Positions 45,289 through 56,445 are shown, numbered from the stretch's first letter. The stretch: 64,000 nt of DNA from Pseudomonas sp. v388 (GCF_003935425.1 NZ_RHQN01000009.1:186001-250000); one strand, 5' to 3'. Translations and numbers: made by a program. The notes: generated by a model not told the origin, from the letters alone.

Positions 45289-46814
45289 GTACGCTCCCGC
45301 TCCGCAAATAGCGCCTGCACGAAAGGCTCGGCTTCGAAGGTGCGCAGGTCGTCAATGCCTTCGCCGACGCCGATATAACGGATCGGCAGGCCGAACTGCT
45401 TGGCCAGCGCGAAGATCACGCCGCCCTTGGCCGTGCCATCGAGTTTAGTCAGGGCCAGCCCGGTGAGGGTGACCGTCTGGTTGAATTGCTTGGCCTGATT
45501 GATGGCGTTCTGACCAGTACCAGCGTCCAGCACCAGCAGGACTTCATGCGGAGCTTCGACATCCAGCTTGCCGATCACGCGGCGAACCTTCTTCAACTCT
45601 TCCATCAGGTTGTCTTTGGTGTGCAGGCGACCGGCCGTGTCGGCGATCAGCACATCAATGCCACGCGCCTTGGCTGCCTGCACGGCGTCGAAGATCACCG
45701 AAGCCGAGTCGGCGCCCGTATGCTGGGCGATCACCGGAATCTGGTTACGCTCACCCCAGACCTGCAACTGCTCGACGGCAGCGGCACGGAACGTATCGCC
45801 CGCCGCGAGCATGACTTTCTTGCCTTCCAGTTGCAGCTTCTTGGCCAGCTTGCCGATGGTGGTGGTCTTGCCCGCACCGTTGACACCCACGACCAGGATC
45901 ACGAACGGCTTTTTCTCGGCCTTGATGACCAAGGGTTGCTCGACCGGCTTGAGCATGGCTGCCAGCTCACCCTGCAGAGACGTGTACAACGCCTGGGCAT
46001 CGGTCAGCTGCTTGCGTGCCACTTTCTGGGTCAGGCTCTGGATGATGACCGATGTAGCTTCGACGCCGACGTCAGCGGTGAGCAGGCGGGTCTCGATTTC
46101 TTCGAGCAAGTCGTCATCGATGGCCTTCTTGCCCAGGAACAGACTGGCCATGCCTTCGCCGATGCTGGCGCTGGTCTTCGACAGACCTTGTTTCAGGCGT
46201 GCAAAGAACCCGACCTTGGCCGACTCGGCTTCAGGTGCCGCAGGCGCGATGACCGTCGGCACTGCCGGAACGGGCTCGATGACCGGCTCTTGCACCAGAG
46301 CGGCAGGCTGCTCGACGAGCGAAGCGGCAATCGGCTCAGGCTCAGGCGCCACCAGCACAGGCTCCGGCACACTGACAGGTATCACGTCCAGCGCAGCCGC
46401 AGGTTCGGGCTGGATGGGAAACTGCGGCTCGAACGCGGGCTGGCGAACCGGCTCGGGCACCGAGCGGACGTGACCCTGCTCTGGAATCGGCGGGGTGACG
46501 TGCGGTTCCAGTTCGTCGATCAGCGCCACCGATTCTTCGGCCACCGGCAGCGTCAACCACGGCCGAGCCGAAGGCTCGCCCGGCTGAACCGGCGCCTCGG
46601 TTGTCTGCGGCGTGGCCGGCGTATCAACCCGCGGTTGCTCGACCCGCGCAGTGTCGGCGAGCAACGGGGCCTGCTCGGCCTTTTCGGGCTCGGTTACAGG
46701 GAGTTCTTCGGGCTGCGGCTCGGCTTGCTGCGGCTTTTTGCGCAGCCACCCGAACAGGCCTTTCTTCTCGCCAGCCGCGGCTGGGTTCTTCTTGTCGTCG
46801 TTGGAACCAAACAT
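45285..46814 (-). CDS. ftsY: Signal recognition particle receptor FtsY
   Basis: SRP receptor GTPase, 509 aa. N-terminal acidic/Pro/Glu-rich A domain (residues 1-~195; many PEP/VEP units) that associates with the membrane, then NG domain: VGVNGAGKTTTIGKLAKKL near 320, DTAGRLHTKDNLMEELKK near 395, TKLDGTAKGG near 460. Divergent from the M16 protease operon; the 257-bp gap holds both promoters but no specific site was recognised. Confidence 0.95.
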   Translation of the reverse strand: MFGSNDDKKNPAAAGEKKGLFGWLRKKPQQAEPQPEELPVTEPEKAEQAPLLADTARVEQPRVDTPATPQTTEAPVQPGEPSARPWLTLPVAEESVALIDELEPHVTPPIPEQGHVRSVPEPVRQPAFEPQFPIQPEPAAALDVIPVSVPEPVLVAPEPEPIAASLVEQPAALVQEPVIEPVPAVPTVIAPAAPEAESAKVGFFARLKQGLSKTSASIGEGMASLFLGKKAIDDDLLEEIETRLLTADVGVEATSVIIQSLTQKVARKQLTDAQALYTSLQGELAAMLKPVEQPLVIKAEKKPFVILVVGVNGAGKTTTIGKLAKKLQLEGKKVMLAAGDTFRAAAVEQLQVWGERNQIPVIAQHTGADSASVIFDAVQAAKARGIDVLIADTAGRLHTKDNLMEELKKVRRVIGKLDVEAPHEVLLVLDAGTGQNAINQAKQFNQTVTLTGLALTKLDGTAKGGVIFALAKQFGLPIRYIGVGEGIDDLRTFEAEPFVQALFAERERT

Positions 46815-47071
46815 GGAGGACGGCTATCTCAAAGTAGCGAAACGCCAGAGGGCGTCTCGGAAAATTCTGGCATCAAAAACAGACTGCATTAACGACCGCT
46901 TGTTCACTCACCACCGTACTATGCGGGCAGCATTCCACTGCGCCCTGACACAGGTTTCATCTGGATTTGGCCAGTGAAGGCTGTTTCTGTCGCAAACGGA
47001 TCAGTATCCTAACACCCCCGCGCCCGCCGACGCTAAGTTCAAGCGGGCCGTCCTACAGGTTCAAACTACGA

Positions 47072-48424
47072 ATGAATGCTCTAGCCCGCCGCGCCGCAGG
47101 CCTGCTGCTCAGCACGATTTGTCTGCCCCTGACAGCATTGGCCGCCGATCCGCAACCTACTCATGAATTCATGCTCGATAACGGCCTGAAAGTCATTGTC
47201 CGCGAAGACCACCGAGCCCCGGTCGTGGTGTCACAGATCTGGTACAAGGTCGGCTCCAGCTATGAAACGCCCGGCCAGACCGGCCTGTCCCACGCCCTGG
47301 AACACATGATGTTCAAGGGCAGCAGCAAGACCGGCCCCGGCGAATCCTCACTGATCCTGCGTGACCTGGGTGCCGAAGAGAACGCCTTCACCAGCGACGA
47401 CTACACCGCGTACTACCAGGTGCTGGCGCGTGACCGCCTGAGCGTTGCCCTGGAGCTGGAAGCCGACCGCATGGCGACCTTGAAGCTGCCGGCGGACGAA
47501 TTCAGCCGCGAGATCGAAGTCATCAAGGAAGAACGCCGCCTGCGCACCGATGACAAGCCGGCCAGCAAGGCATTCGAGCGTTTCAAGGCCATGGCCTATC
47601 CGGCCAGCGGCTACCACACACCCACCATTGGCTGGATGGCCGACCTTAACCGGATGAAGGTCGAGGAACTGCGCCATTGGTACCAATCCTGGTACGCGCC
47701 GAACAACGCCACGCTGGTGGTGGTGGGCGACGTGAAGCCTGACGAGGTCAAGGCGTTGGCGCAGCGCTTCTTCGGGGCGATTCCACGCCGTGATGTGCCG
47801 CCTTCGAAACAGCCTCTTGAGCTGGCCGAGCCCGGTGAGCGGCGCATTACCCTGCATGTGCAGACCCAGCTGCCCAGCCTGATGTACGGCTTCAACGTTC
47901 CGAGTCAGTCGACCGCCGAAGACCCGCGCTCGGTCAACGCCCTGCGCCTGATCGCGGCGCTTCTCGACGGCGGCTACAGCGCACGCATCTCCACACGCCT
48001 GGAGCGCCAGCAGGAGCTGGTGTCCGGCGCCGCCGCGCACTACGACGGCTACGCCCGGGGCGACAGCCTGTTCATGATCAGCGCCACGCCGAACCTTCAG
48101 AAGAAAAAGACCCTGGCGGACGTGGAAGCCGGCATCTGGAAACTGCTCGACGAGCTGAAAACCAAGGCTCCGTCGGCCGAGGAGCTGGAGCGGGTGCGGG
48201 CGCAGGTCATTGCAAGCGTGGTCTTCGAGCGCGATTCGATCACCAGCCAGGCGACCATGATCGGCGAACTGGAAACCGTGGGCCTGTCCTGGAGGCTGAT
48301 GGACAACGAGGTGCAGGCGCTGCAAAGCGTGTCCCCGGAAGATATCCAGAAAGCCGCCAACACTTATTTCACCCGCGAGCGCCTCAGCGTTGCGCATGTT
48401 CTGCCTGAGGAGAAAGCCAAATGA
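47072..48424 (+). CDS. Zinc metallopeptidase M16 family (active subunit, secreted)
   Basis: 450 aa. Signal peptide RRAAGLLLSTICLPLTALAADP. Inverted zinc motif HALEH near residue 78 with further Glu about 75 residues on, so catalytically competent. Start ATG 47072 (MNALARRAAGL) is chosen over an upstream frame starting in non-conserved sequence. Overlaps the next M16 gene by 4 nt; the two probably form a heterodimer (one active, one inactive subunit), as seen with other M16 pairs. Confidence 0.93.
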   Translation: MNALARRAAGLLLSTICLPLTALAADPQPTHEFMLDNGLKVIVREDHRAPVVVSQIWYKVGSSYETPGQTGLSHALEHMMFKGSSKTGPGESSLILRDLGAEENAFTSDDYTAYYQVLARDRLSVALELEADRMATLKLPADEFSREIEVIKEERRLRTDDKPASKAFERFKAMAYPASGYHTPTIGWMADLNRMKVEELRHWYQSWYAPNNATLVVVGDVKPDEVKALAQRFFGAIPRRDVPPSKQPLELAEPGERRITLHVQTQLPSLMYGFNVPSQSTAEDPRSVNALRLIAALLDGGYSARISTRLERQQELVSGAAAHYDGYARGDSLFMISATPNLQKKKTLADVEAGIWKLLDELKTKAPSAEELERVRAQVIASVVFERDSITSQATMIGELETVGLSWRLMDNEVQALQSVSPEDIQKAANTYFTRERLSVAHVLPEEKAK

Positions 48425-49890
48425 TCAAGCGCAATGCGTCACGTCACGCGCTGTTCGGCCTGGTTTTCGCAGCCTCGCTTGGCGTGCTGGTCGCACAGCC
48501 GGTCATGGCTGACGAAACGCCGCCGGCCCTGGGCAGCAAGCTGGAATCGCTCAAGCAACTCAACGGCCAGGCTCCGGCTCGCCGAACCCTGGATATCCAG
48601 AGCTGGAACACCGCCGAAGGCGCCAAGGTACTGTTCGTCGAATCCCGCGAGTTGCCGATGTTCGACCTGCGCCTGACCTTTGCCGCCGGCAGCAGCCAGG
48701 ACCAGAAGGCCCCCGGCATTGCTACTCTGACCAACGCCATGCTCAACGAAGGCATCAAGGGCAAGGACGTCACCGCCATCGCCCAGGGCTTCGAAGGGCT
48801 GGGTGCGGACTTCGGCAACGGTGCCTATCGCGACATGGCGGTCGCTTCGCTGCGTAGCCTGAGTGCTGCCGACAAGCGTGAGCCTGCCCTGAAGCTGTTC
48901 AGCGAAGTGCTGGGCAAACCGACCTTCCCGGCCGACTCGCTGGCTCGCATCAAGAACCAGCTGCTGGCCAGCTTCGAGTACCAGAAGCAGAATCCGGGCG
49001 CCATCGCCAGCAAAGCGTTGTTCAAGCAGGTCTACGGCGACCACCCCTACGCTCATCCAAGCGACGGCACTGCCGAGAGCATCAAGGCCATCGATATCGC
49101 CCAACTGAAGGCTTTCCATGCCAAGGCATACGCAGCCGGTAATGCAGTGATCGCTCTGGTGGGTGACCTCTCTCGCGACGAAGCACAAGCCATTGCCGCG
49201 CAGGTGTCGTCGGCGCTGCCCAAAGGGCCGGCGCTTCCCAAGGTCGCCGCGCCCGTGGAGCCCAAGGCTGGCGTGACGCATATCGAGTTCGCGTCCAATC
49301 AGACGCACCTGATGCTGGCGCAGCTGGGTATCGACCGCAACGACCCGGATTATGCAGCGCTGACCGTCGGCAATTCCGTGCTCGGCGGAGGTGGCTTCGG
49401 TAGCCGCCTGATGACCGAAGTGCGCGAAAAGCGCGGCCTGACCTACGGCGTGTCCTCCGGATTTACCGCGATGCAGGTTCAGGGGCCATTCCTGATCGGC
49501 CTGCAAACCCGTGCCGACATGAGCCAGAACACGCTCAAGCTGGTCCAGGACATCGTGCGCGACTTCCTCGCCAATGGCCCGACCCAGAAGGAACTCGATG
49601 ACGTCAAACGCGAGCTGACCGGCAGTTTCCCGCTGTCCGCCGCCAGCAACTCGGCGATTGTCGGCCAACTGGGCGCCATCGGTTTCTACAATCTGCCGCT
49701 GACCTACCTGGAGGACTACCTGAACCAGGCGCAAAGCGTGACGATCGAGCAGGTCAAGGCGGCGATGAACAAACATCTGGATGCGGACAAAATGGTGGTC
49801 GTGACCGTTGGCCCGACCGTGGCGCAGAAAGAACTGCCGGCACCTACCGCCCATCCCGTCCAGCAACCTACTGGAGTTCCGGAGCACTGA
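48421..49890 (+). CDS. M16 family protein lacking the zinc motif (inactive partner)
   Basis: 489 aa; signal peptide to about residue 31 (VLVAQPVMA-DE). It aligns to M16 peptidases (ELPMFDLRLTFAAGSSQDQKAPGIATLTNAMLNEGIKGKD) but HxxEH is replaced by TLTNAML, so it cannot bind zinc in the usual way. An R/Y pair near GGFGSRLMTEVREKRGLTYGVSSG (about 325) fits a substrate-binding role in the active complex. Overlaps the preceding and following genes by 4 and 1 nt. Confidence 0.92.
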   Translation: MIKRNASRHALFGLVFAASLGVLVAQPVMADETPPALGSKLESLKQLNGQAPARRTLDIQSWNTAEGAKVLFVESRELPMFDLRLTFAAGSSQDQKAPGIATLTNAMLNEGIKGKDVTAIAQGFEGLGADFGNGAYRDMAVASLRSLSAADKREPALKLFSEVLGKPTFPADSLARIKNQLLASFEYQKQNPGAIASKALFKQVYGDHPYAHPSDGTAESIKAIDIAQLKAFHAKAYAAGNAVIALVGDLSRDEAQAIAAQVSSALPKGPALPKVAAPVEPKAGVTHIEFASNQTHLMLAQLGIDRNDPDYAALTVGNSVLGGGGFGSRLMTEVREKRGLTYGVSSGFTAMQVQGPFLIGLQTRADMSQNTLKLVQDIVRDFLANGPTQKELDDVKRELTGSFPLSAASNSAIVGQLGAIGFYNLPLTYLEDYLNQAQSVTIEQVKAAMNKHLDADKMVVVTVGPTVAQKELPAPTAHPVQQPTGVPEH

Positions 49891-50474
49891 TGGCCAATCC
49901 ACGTCCAAAAGGCCATAGCGGCCTGGGCCAACTTCGCATCATTGGCGGGGAATGGGGCAGCCGCAAGCTGACCTTCACCGACGCGCCGGGCCTGCGCCCT
50001 ACCCCCGACCGGGTCCGCGAAACCCTGTTCAACTGGCTGGCACCTTACATCGCAGGTGCCAAAGTACTCGACGTGTTCGCTGGTAGCGGCGCGCTGTACT
50101 TCGAAGCGCTTTCCCGCGGCGCCAGCGCGGGTCTGGCGCTGGACAGCAATCCGGCGGCCATCGCCAGCCTGCGCCAGAACCTGAAGGCGCTGAACTGCAC
50201 GAGCGGGCAAGTCGCACAGGCTGATGCCTTGCGCCACCTGGAAACCGCCGAAGTGACTGCATTCGACGTGGTCTTCCTTGACCCGCCATTCCACCAGGGC
50301 CTGCTGGCTTCGGCCTGCGCTCTGCTGGAAAGCCGCGGCTGGCTGGCGGAAAACGCCTGGATCTACACCGAAAGCGAAAACGCGCCATCGACCACCGGCC
50401 TGCCGGGGAGCTGGCGCCTGCATCGCGAGAAGAAGGCTGGTCAGGTGTATTACGCGCTCTGGCAGCGCGGCTGA
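49890..50474 (+). CDS. rsmD: 16S rRNA (guanine966-N2)-methyltransferase (RsmD)
   Basis: SAM-dependent methyltransferase of 194 aa: LRIIGGEWGSRKLTFTDAPGLRPTPDRVRETLFNWL near the start, SAM motif VLDVFAGSGALYFEALSRGA near 55, and catalytic VVFLDPPFHQGL (DPPF) near 127. Start overlaps the M16 stop (TGATG). Confidence 0.95.
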   Translation: MANPRPKGHSGLGQLRIIGGEWGSRKLTFTDAPGLRPTPDRVRETLFNWLAPYIAGAKVLDVFAGSGALYFEALSRGASAGLALDSNPAAIASLRQNLKALNCTSGQVAQADALRHLETAEVTAFDVVFLDPPFHQGLLASACALLESRGWLAENAWIYTESENAPSTTGLPGSWRLHREKKAGQVYYALWQRG

Positions 50475-50596
50475 TCCTGCGCCTCAAAAGCCCGATGGTT
50501 GCACTGGAACACCTTCAGTCGCGCTGTCGGGCTCACCCTCTTACATCCCGCCCCGCTTAGTGGCAACGTAGCTTTTACCGGCCACCGCCTTTTTCG

Positions 50597-51652
50597 ATGA
50601 GCAAGACCGTGCCTACTACGCCTTCCCATCTATCGTTCACGACGCCGTTCGTACCCGCGCGCGGCTTGGGCAATCCACATCTGCAGACCTTGTGGGGGCC
50701 GTTATGGCGCAAGCGAACCTTGCTGGCGCGCACGCGGGAGCGGATGTGGCTCAAGGACGGAGACTTTCTCGACCTCGACTGGCACGGCCCGCATGAGGCG
50801 GACGCACCACTGGTTCTGGTACTCCACGGTCTGACGGGGTCGTCCAACTCGCCTTACGTGGCCGGGCTGCAGAAGGCGATGGCGACACAAGGCTGGGCCA
50901 GTGTCGCGCTGAACTGGCGAGGCTGTTCCGGCGAGCCGAACCTGCTGTCGCGCAGCTATCACTCAGGCGCCAGTGAAGACCTGGCCGAAGTGATCGAACA
51001 CCTGCGCGCGTTACGGCCTTTGGCCCCGCTCTATGCAGTCGGCTATTCGCTCGGTGGCAATGTTCTGCTCAAACATCTGGGGGAAGTCGGAGCGGACAGC
51101 GAGTTGCTGGGCGCTGTCGCAGTTTCGGTGCCGTTTCGTCTGGACGAGAGCGCCAACCGCATGGGCCAGGGCTTTTCCCGGATCTATCAGCGGCATTTCA
51201 TGCGCGAGATGCTCTCGTACATCCGTGAGAAACAGCGCCGCTTCCAGCATGAAGGACTTAGCGAGGGGCTTGCCGAACTTGCGGCGCTGGGTTCGCTGGA
51301 AAACATGCGCACGTTCTGGGAGTTCGACGGCCGGGTCACCGCGCCGCTGCATGGCTATGTCGATGCCCAGGATTACTATCGGCGCGCATCGAGTCGGTTT
51401 TTCCTCAGCCGCATACAAACGCCGACGCTGATCATCCAGGCCGCAGACGACCCTTTCGTTTTCCCGCACAGCCTGCCGGAGGCGGGCGAACTGTCGGCGA
51501 GCACCGAGTTCGAGCTGCATGCCAAGGGCGGACATGTCGGGTTCGTCGATGGCTCGCTCAAGACGCCGGGGTACTATCTGGAACGGCGCATTCCGCTGTG
51601 GCTGGGGATTGCCCATGAACGGGACAATCCCTACGCCAACGATGCAGGTTAA
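50597..51652 (+). CDS. YheT-family alpha/beta hydrolase
   Basis: 351 aa. Conserved NPHLQTLWGPLWRK near residue 22, oxyanion HGLTGSSNSPYVAG near 74, nucleophile Ser in YAVGYSLGGNVLLKHLGE (about 151), C-terminal Asp/His (AADDPFVFP; KGGHVGFVDG). YheT/ABHD1-like hydrolases act on unknown esters. The stop codon TAA shares a TTAA palindrome with the stop of the convergent rhodanese (4-bp overlap at 51649-51652). Confidence 0.92.
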   Translation: MSKTVPTTPSHLSFTTPFVPARGLGNPHLQTLWGPLWRKRTLLARTRERMWLKDGDFLDLDWHGPHEADAPLVLVLHGLTGSSNSPYVAGLQKAMATQGWASVALNWRGCSGEPNLLSRSYHSGASEDLAEVIEHLRALRPLAPLYAVGYSLGGNVLLKHLGEVGADSELLGAVAVSVPFRLDESANRMGQGFSRIYQRHFMREMLSYIREKQRRFQHEGLSEGLAELAALGSLENMRTFWEFDGRVTAPLHGYVDAQDYYRRASSRFFLSRIQTPTLIIQAADDPFVFPHSLPEAGELSASTEFELHAKGGHVGFVDGSLKTPGYYLERRIPLWLGIAHERDNPYANDAG

Positions 51653-52503
51653 GCGCCGGTCGCTACTTCGCGTGCAGGATCGGTGATCCATTCGCTCCAG
51701 GAACCTGCGTACAGCGTTCCCAGTGGAAAGCCTGCCAGGCAGAGCGCAAACAGGTTGTGACACGCCGTAACGCCCGAACCGCAATACGCCACCAATTGCT
51801 CCGGCGCACGCCCTTGCAGTTTTTCGGCGAAGCGCTGCCTGAGCTGTTGCGGTGCCAGAAAACGCCCGTCAGGGCCGAGATTGTCGGTGAACGCGGCACA
51901 TTGGGCGCCGGGAATATGACCGGCAACCGGGTCGATGGGCTCGACCTCCCCACGAAAACGCGGCTCGGCGCGCGCATCGAGCAGAGTCATCTGCGCTCGG
52001 CCCAAGCGCCCTTGCAGGCGGCTGGAACTGAGCACCAGCGACATGTCCGGCTCGCCTGCAAAGTTTCCGGGTTCAATGCCGGCGGGATCGAGGCTCAAGG
52101 GCAGGCCGGCGGCATGCCAGGCCTTCAATCCGCCATCCAGCAGATACACGCCTTCACGCTTGCCCAGCCAGGCCAGCAACCACCAGGCCCGGGCAGCGTA
52201 GGCACCCGGACCGTCGTCGTACAGGATGACCTGGCTGTCCTGATCGATGCCCCAGGCCTGAAGACGTTGCACCAGACGCTTCGGATCGGGCAGCGGATGA
52301 CGGCCGGTCTTGCCCTTGCTGACGGGCCCACTGAGATCGCGCTCCAGATCGGCGAACGACGAGCCGTCTATGTGTCCGAGTGCATAACTACGCTGACCGT
52401 AGTCCGGATCTCCCAGATCAAAACGACAATCGAGAATCACCACACCCGGTGCTCGTTGACGGGCGGCCAATTGTTGAGGACTGATCAGTTGCGCGATGGA
52501 CAT
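51649..52503 (-). CDS. sseA: Two-domain sulfurtransferase (rhodanese / 3-mercaptopyruvate sulfurtransferase-like)
   Basis: 284 aa with two rhodanese domains. The catalytic loop YCGSGVTACHNLFAL (about 235) has the persulfide Cys with GSGVTA, the SseA/TUM1-type loop rather than the CRxGxT/R of thiosulfate rhodaneses, so 3-mercaptopyruvate is the more likely donor. The N-terminal domain (VVILDCRFDLGDPDYGQRSYALGHIDGSSFADLERDLSG) is the non-catalytic one. Symbol moderately sure. Confidence 0.88.
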   Translation of the reverse strand: MSIAQLISPQQLAARQRAPGVVILDCRFDLGDPDYGQRSYALGHIDGSSFADLERDLSGPVSKGKTGRHPLPDPKRLVQRLQAWGIDQDSQVILYDDGPGAYAARAWWLLAWLGKREGVYLLDGGLKAWHAAGLPLSLDPAGIEPGNFAGEPDMSLVLSSSRLQGRLGRAQMTLLDARAEPRFRGEVEPIDPVAGHIPGAQCAAFTDNLGPDGRFLAPQQLRQRFAEKLQGRAPEQLVAYCGSGVTACHNLFALCLAGFPLGTLYAGSWSEWITDPAREVATGA

Positions 52504-52594
52504 GGCGGACTCCTTGGGGCAATGGAGTCGACTATACAGGGTCTACAGGCCCGTTCGGCAACAGGGGCCAGAGGCCGGGATGGATGAAACATGA

Positions 52595-53182
<588 letters not shown>

Positions 53183-53222
53183 ACATTTCTGCACAAACGT
53201 GCAGGTGCATACCGAAGCCTAA

Positions 53223-53537
<315 letters not shown>

Positions 53538-53542
53538 TCACC

Positions 53543-53881
53543 TCAGTCAGTCTTGCCGTAACCCGAGGTGGTGCAGCCCAGGCAACGGACGAACGCCGCC
53601 TTGCCCGGCTCGACCACCATCGCTTTCGCCGCCGCCTTGAAATTGCCCCCTGCCGCCGCGAAAGGCGCCGCTACCACGAACAGTCCGGTGCTGATGACCG
53701 TGGCGACGATCAGCAACGGCCGCGCAATCAGAAGATCGCCGATCATCGCGTAGGTCGGGGGATTTTCAATGGTGTAGACCGGATCGCCGCTGCCGGCAGG
53801 TATGTCGTTGGCCATGGCGGGCACTGCCTGCAGGCCGATGAATAACGCCAGGGTGGCAGCGAGAATACGAAACAGGCTCAT
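53543..53881 (-). CDS. Small exported/membrane protein, unknown function
   Basis: 112 aa; signal peptide or [23 protein letters not shown], then [36 protein letters not shown] (TM). The C-terminus [16 protein letters not shown] has two Cys (CxxC). Start ATG 53881 follows AAGGA. Convergent with the ferredoxin gene only 5 bp away. It resembles the multidrug-transporter-like small proteins found near mutM in Pseudomonas; not recognised further. Confidence 0.75.
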   Translation of the reverse strand: MSLFRILAATLALFIGLQAVPAMANDIPAGSGDPVYTIENPPTYAMIGDLLIARPLLIVATVISTGLFVVAAPFAAAGGNFKAAAKAMVVEPGKAAFVRCLGCTTSGYGKTD

Positions 53882-54002
53882 GGCTTGGTCCTTCAGGCGT
53901 AGCGAGTTGGGATGCCGATCACTATAAACAGCGTTCGGCATTAAGCAAGGCGCCAGGTATTTCAAGTGTTGCCAGGGTCACGCCGACGGGCAGGCCGCAC
54001 AT

Positions 54003-54815
54003 TCAGCGTTGGCATTTGGGGCAATAGACGCTCGCCCGCTGCCCCAACTTGATCTCCCGCAACGTCGTGCCGCACACCTTGCACGGTTGCCCGCCGCGAC
54101 CGTAAACGAACAGCTCCTGCTGAAAATAGCCCGGCTTGCCGTCACCGCCGATGAAGTCGCGCAAGGTGGTGCCGCCGCGCTCGATGGCATAGGCCAGAAT
54201 GCGCTTGATCTCCACCGCCAGCTTCAGGTAACGCAGACGGGAGATGCTTTTGGCTTCGCGCCGCGGATCGATGCCGGCAGCGAACAGCGCTTCGGTCGCA
54301 TAGATATTGCCCACCCCAACCACCACGGCGTTGTCCATGATGAACGGTTTGACCGCAATGGACTTGCCGCGGGAGCGCTCGAACAACCGTTCGCCGTCGA
54401 ACAGATCGGTCAACGGCTCCGGTCCGAGGCGAATCAACAACTCATGATTGTGCGGGTCCAGGCTCCAGAGCATCGCACCGAAGCGCCGTGGATCGGTGTA
54501 GCGCAGCGCCAGACCCGATTCCAGCTCGATATCCAGGTGCTCGTGCTTGAGCGCGGGCAACCCGGCTTCGACCAGCCGCAGGTTTCCGGACATTCCCAGG
54601 TGGCTGATAAGCGTGCCAGCTTCGGCCTGGATCAGCAGATACTTGGCCCGCCGGGTGACCTCGACGATTCGCTGACCGGACAGCCGCACGTCCAGGTCTT
54701 CGGGCACGGGCCAGCGCAAGCGCCGGTCACGGACGATCACGCGACTGACGCGCTGCCCTTCCAGGTGAGGCGCAATCCCTCGGCGGGTGGTTTCAACTTC
54801 TGGTAATTCAGGCAT
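54003..54815 (-). CDS. mutM: Formamidopyrimidine-DNA glycosylase (MutM/Fpg)
   Basis: Removes 8-oxoG and FaPy. 270 aa. [13 protein letters not shown] with catalytic Pro2/Glu3 after Met removal, KYLLIQ (Lys about 57), H2TH helix region [16 protein letters not shown] near 170, and C-terminal zinc finger [24 protein letters not shown] with four Cys. Confidence 0.97.
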   Translation of the reverse strand: MPELPEVETTRRGIAPHLEGQRVSRVIVRDRRLRWPVPEDLDVRLSGQRIVEVTRRAKYLLIQAEAGTLISHLGMSGNLRLVEAGLPALKHEHLDIELESGLALRYTDPRRFGAMLWSLDPHNHELLIRLGPEPLTDLFDGERLFERSRGKSIAVKPFIMDNAVVVGVGNIYATEALFAAGIDPRREAKSISRLRYLKLAVEIKRILAYAIERGGTTLRDFIGGDGKPGYFQQELFVYGRGGQPCKVCGTTLREIKLGQRASVYCPKCQR

Positions 54816-54854
54816 GGGTAACTCGACAAGACGCGAACAGGTCGGCGGCGCGGA

Positions 54855-55721
54855 TCAGCGCACGCCCAGTTCCCGGATACTTTCCTTCAGGTTTTCGAAG
54901 TCATATTCGGACAGGCCAACGTACTCCAGCACCAGCGAACCGACCAGATCCCATTCGTGATCTTCAGCCTGGTTACCCAGCACCCGATATGACTCACAGA
55001 TATGCTCGGCCATTTTCAACGGGGCCAGCAGGTTCTTGAGGGCCGCATTGCGACTCGAATCGTCCTGAAAAATGGCCAGCGCATTGTGATGGTTGGCAAT
55101 CGCTTCGCTGACATGCCCCGGCAGACGCCAGGATTTGGCCGTGTAATAACCGACCACTGAATGATTGGTATGGAACGCATTGTTTTCCGTGTCCACGACA
55201 CGGCAGTCGGGGCCGGTCCTGGCGTAGGCGTCCTCCAGCACTTCCATGTAGTTGGGGAAGCGCTTGAGCATCAAGGGAATGCCACAGTCATGGAACAGGC
55301 CCAGCGCGTAGGATTCGTCCACAGTCTGTGAGCCGATTCGCTTGGCGAGAGTCAGACTGGTCATCGCCACGTCCTGGGCGGTGTCCCAGAACCTGTTCAG
55401 CGTAACGATCGTCTCGTCGCTCATTTCGCCTTTGATCGACTGCGCGTTGATCAGGTTGATGATCGAACGGCTGCCCAGCAGGTTCACCGCACGCTGAATG
55501 GAAGCGATCTTGTTGGTCAGCCCGTAATGAGCGGAATTGACGATCTTGAGCAACGCGCCTGACAACCCAGGGTCCTGGGCGATCAACTTGGCAATGACCC
55601 CCAGATCCGGGTCGGGCATGTACTGCTCCATCTGCAGATCCACCATGATCTGGGGCTGTGGCGGAACGCTGATGCCCTGCAGGGCTTGATGAATCTGCTC
55701 GGAAGTTAGCTCTTCGGACAT
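54855..55721 (-). CDS. HDOD domain protein
   Basis: 288 aa; HDOD domain from about residue 15 (ISVPPQPQIMVDLQMEQYMPDPDLGVIAKLIAQDPGLSGALLKIVNSAHYG ...) to about 230, with the HDOD-characteristic PDPDLGVIAKLIAQDPGLSGALLKIVN. HD-metal residues are partly altered, as in most HDOD proteins, so signalling/regulatory rather than nuclease activity is likely. Target unknown. Confidence 0.9.
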   Translation of the reverse strand: MSEELTSEQIHQALQGISVPPQPQIMVDLQMEQYMPDPDLGVIAKLIAQDPGLSGALLKIVNSAHYGLTNKIASIQRAVNLLGSRSIINLINAQSIKGEMSDETIVTLNRFWDTAQDVAMTSLTLAKRIGSQTVDESYALGLFHDCGIPLMLKRFPNYMEVLEDAYARTGPDCRVVDTENNAFHTNHSVVGYYTAKSWRLPGHVSEAIANHHNALAIFQDDSSRNAALKNLLAPLKMAEHICESYRVLGNQAEDHEWDLVGSLVLEYVGLSEYDFENLKESIRELGVR

Positions 55722-55905
55722 TGGTCATTCACTCGAAGTCAGGCATCGATTCTGACCCGTTAACCTCGGACGGTCTATCGCCATTGCCGGACATTTCCTG
55801 AACTTTGACTGCCATCAAGCTTCGGACTAAGTGATAGCGGCGTTGAAAACCACGGTCTCGACCGGTGTTTCACACCAAAACCAAAGCTCACAACTGGAGG
55901 TTTCC

Positions 55906-56445
55906 ATGTCTAACGCTCTGAATGGCAAACGCATCGCATTTCTTGTAACCGATGGTTTCGAACAGGTCGAACTCACCGGACCGAAAGAAGCGCTCGAACA
56001 AGCCGGTGCGAAGGTAGATATCCTTTCCAGTCAGGATGGCCAGGTAAAAGGCTGGAACCACGACAAACCCGCTGACGATTTCCCGGTGGACCTGACGTTC
56101 AAGGCCGCCGAGGTCAGCGACTACGATGGTGTGGTGCTGCCCGGCGGCGTGCAGAATTCCGACACCATCCGCCTGGACAGCGACGCCCAGCACATCGTCA
56201 GGGCAATCAATGCTCAGGGCAAGCCGGTGGCGGTCATCTGTCACGGCGGCTGGTTGCTGGTATCGGCCGGGCTGGTTCAGGGCAAGACCATGACCAGCTA
56301 CAAGACCCTCAAGGACGACCTGGTCAATGCCGGCGCCACCTGGGTCGATGAACAGGTGGTCATCGACGGCAACCTGATCAGCAGCCGCCAGCCCGACGAC
56401 ATCCCCGCCTTCAATCAAGCCCTGATCGAAGCGCTGGGCGCCTGA
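55906..56445 (+). CDS. DJ-1/PfpI family protein (type 1 glutamine-amidotransferase-like)
   Basis: 179 aa. Nucleophile elbow AVICHGGWLLV (Cys at about 107), acidic partner in FEQVELTGPKEALEQAG (near 17-32) and GGVQNSDTIRLD. ATG 55906 follows CTGGAGG. Such proteins act as glyoxalase III-like, protein deglycase-like or stress peptidases; which is unknown here. A terminator-like hairpin follows. Confidence 0.92.
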   Translation: MSNALNGKRIAFLVTDGFEQVELTGPKEALEQAGAKVDILSSQDGQVKGWNHDKPADDFPVDLTFKAAEVSDYDGVVLPGGVQNSDTIRLDSDAQHIVRAINAQGKPVAVICHGGWLLVSAGLVQGKTMTSYKTLKDDLVNAGATWVDEQVVIDGNLISSRQPDDIPAFNQALIEALGA

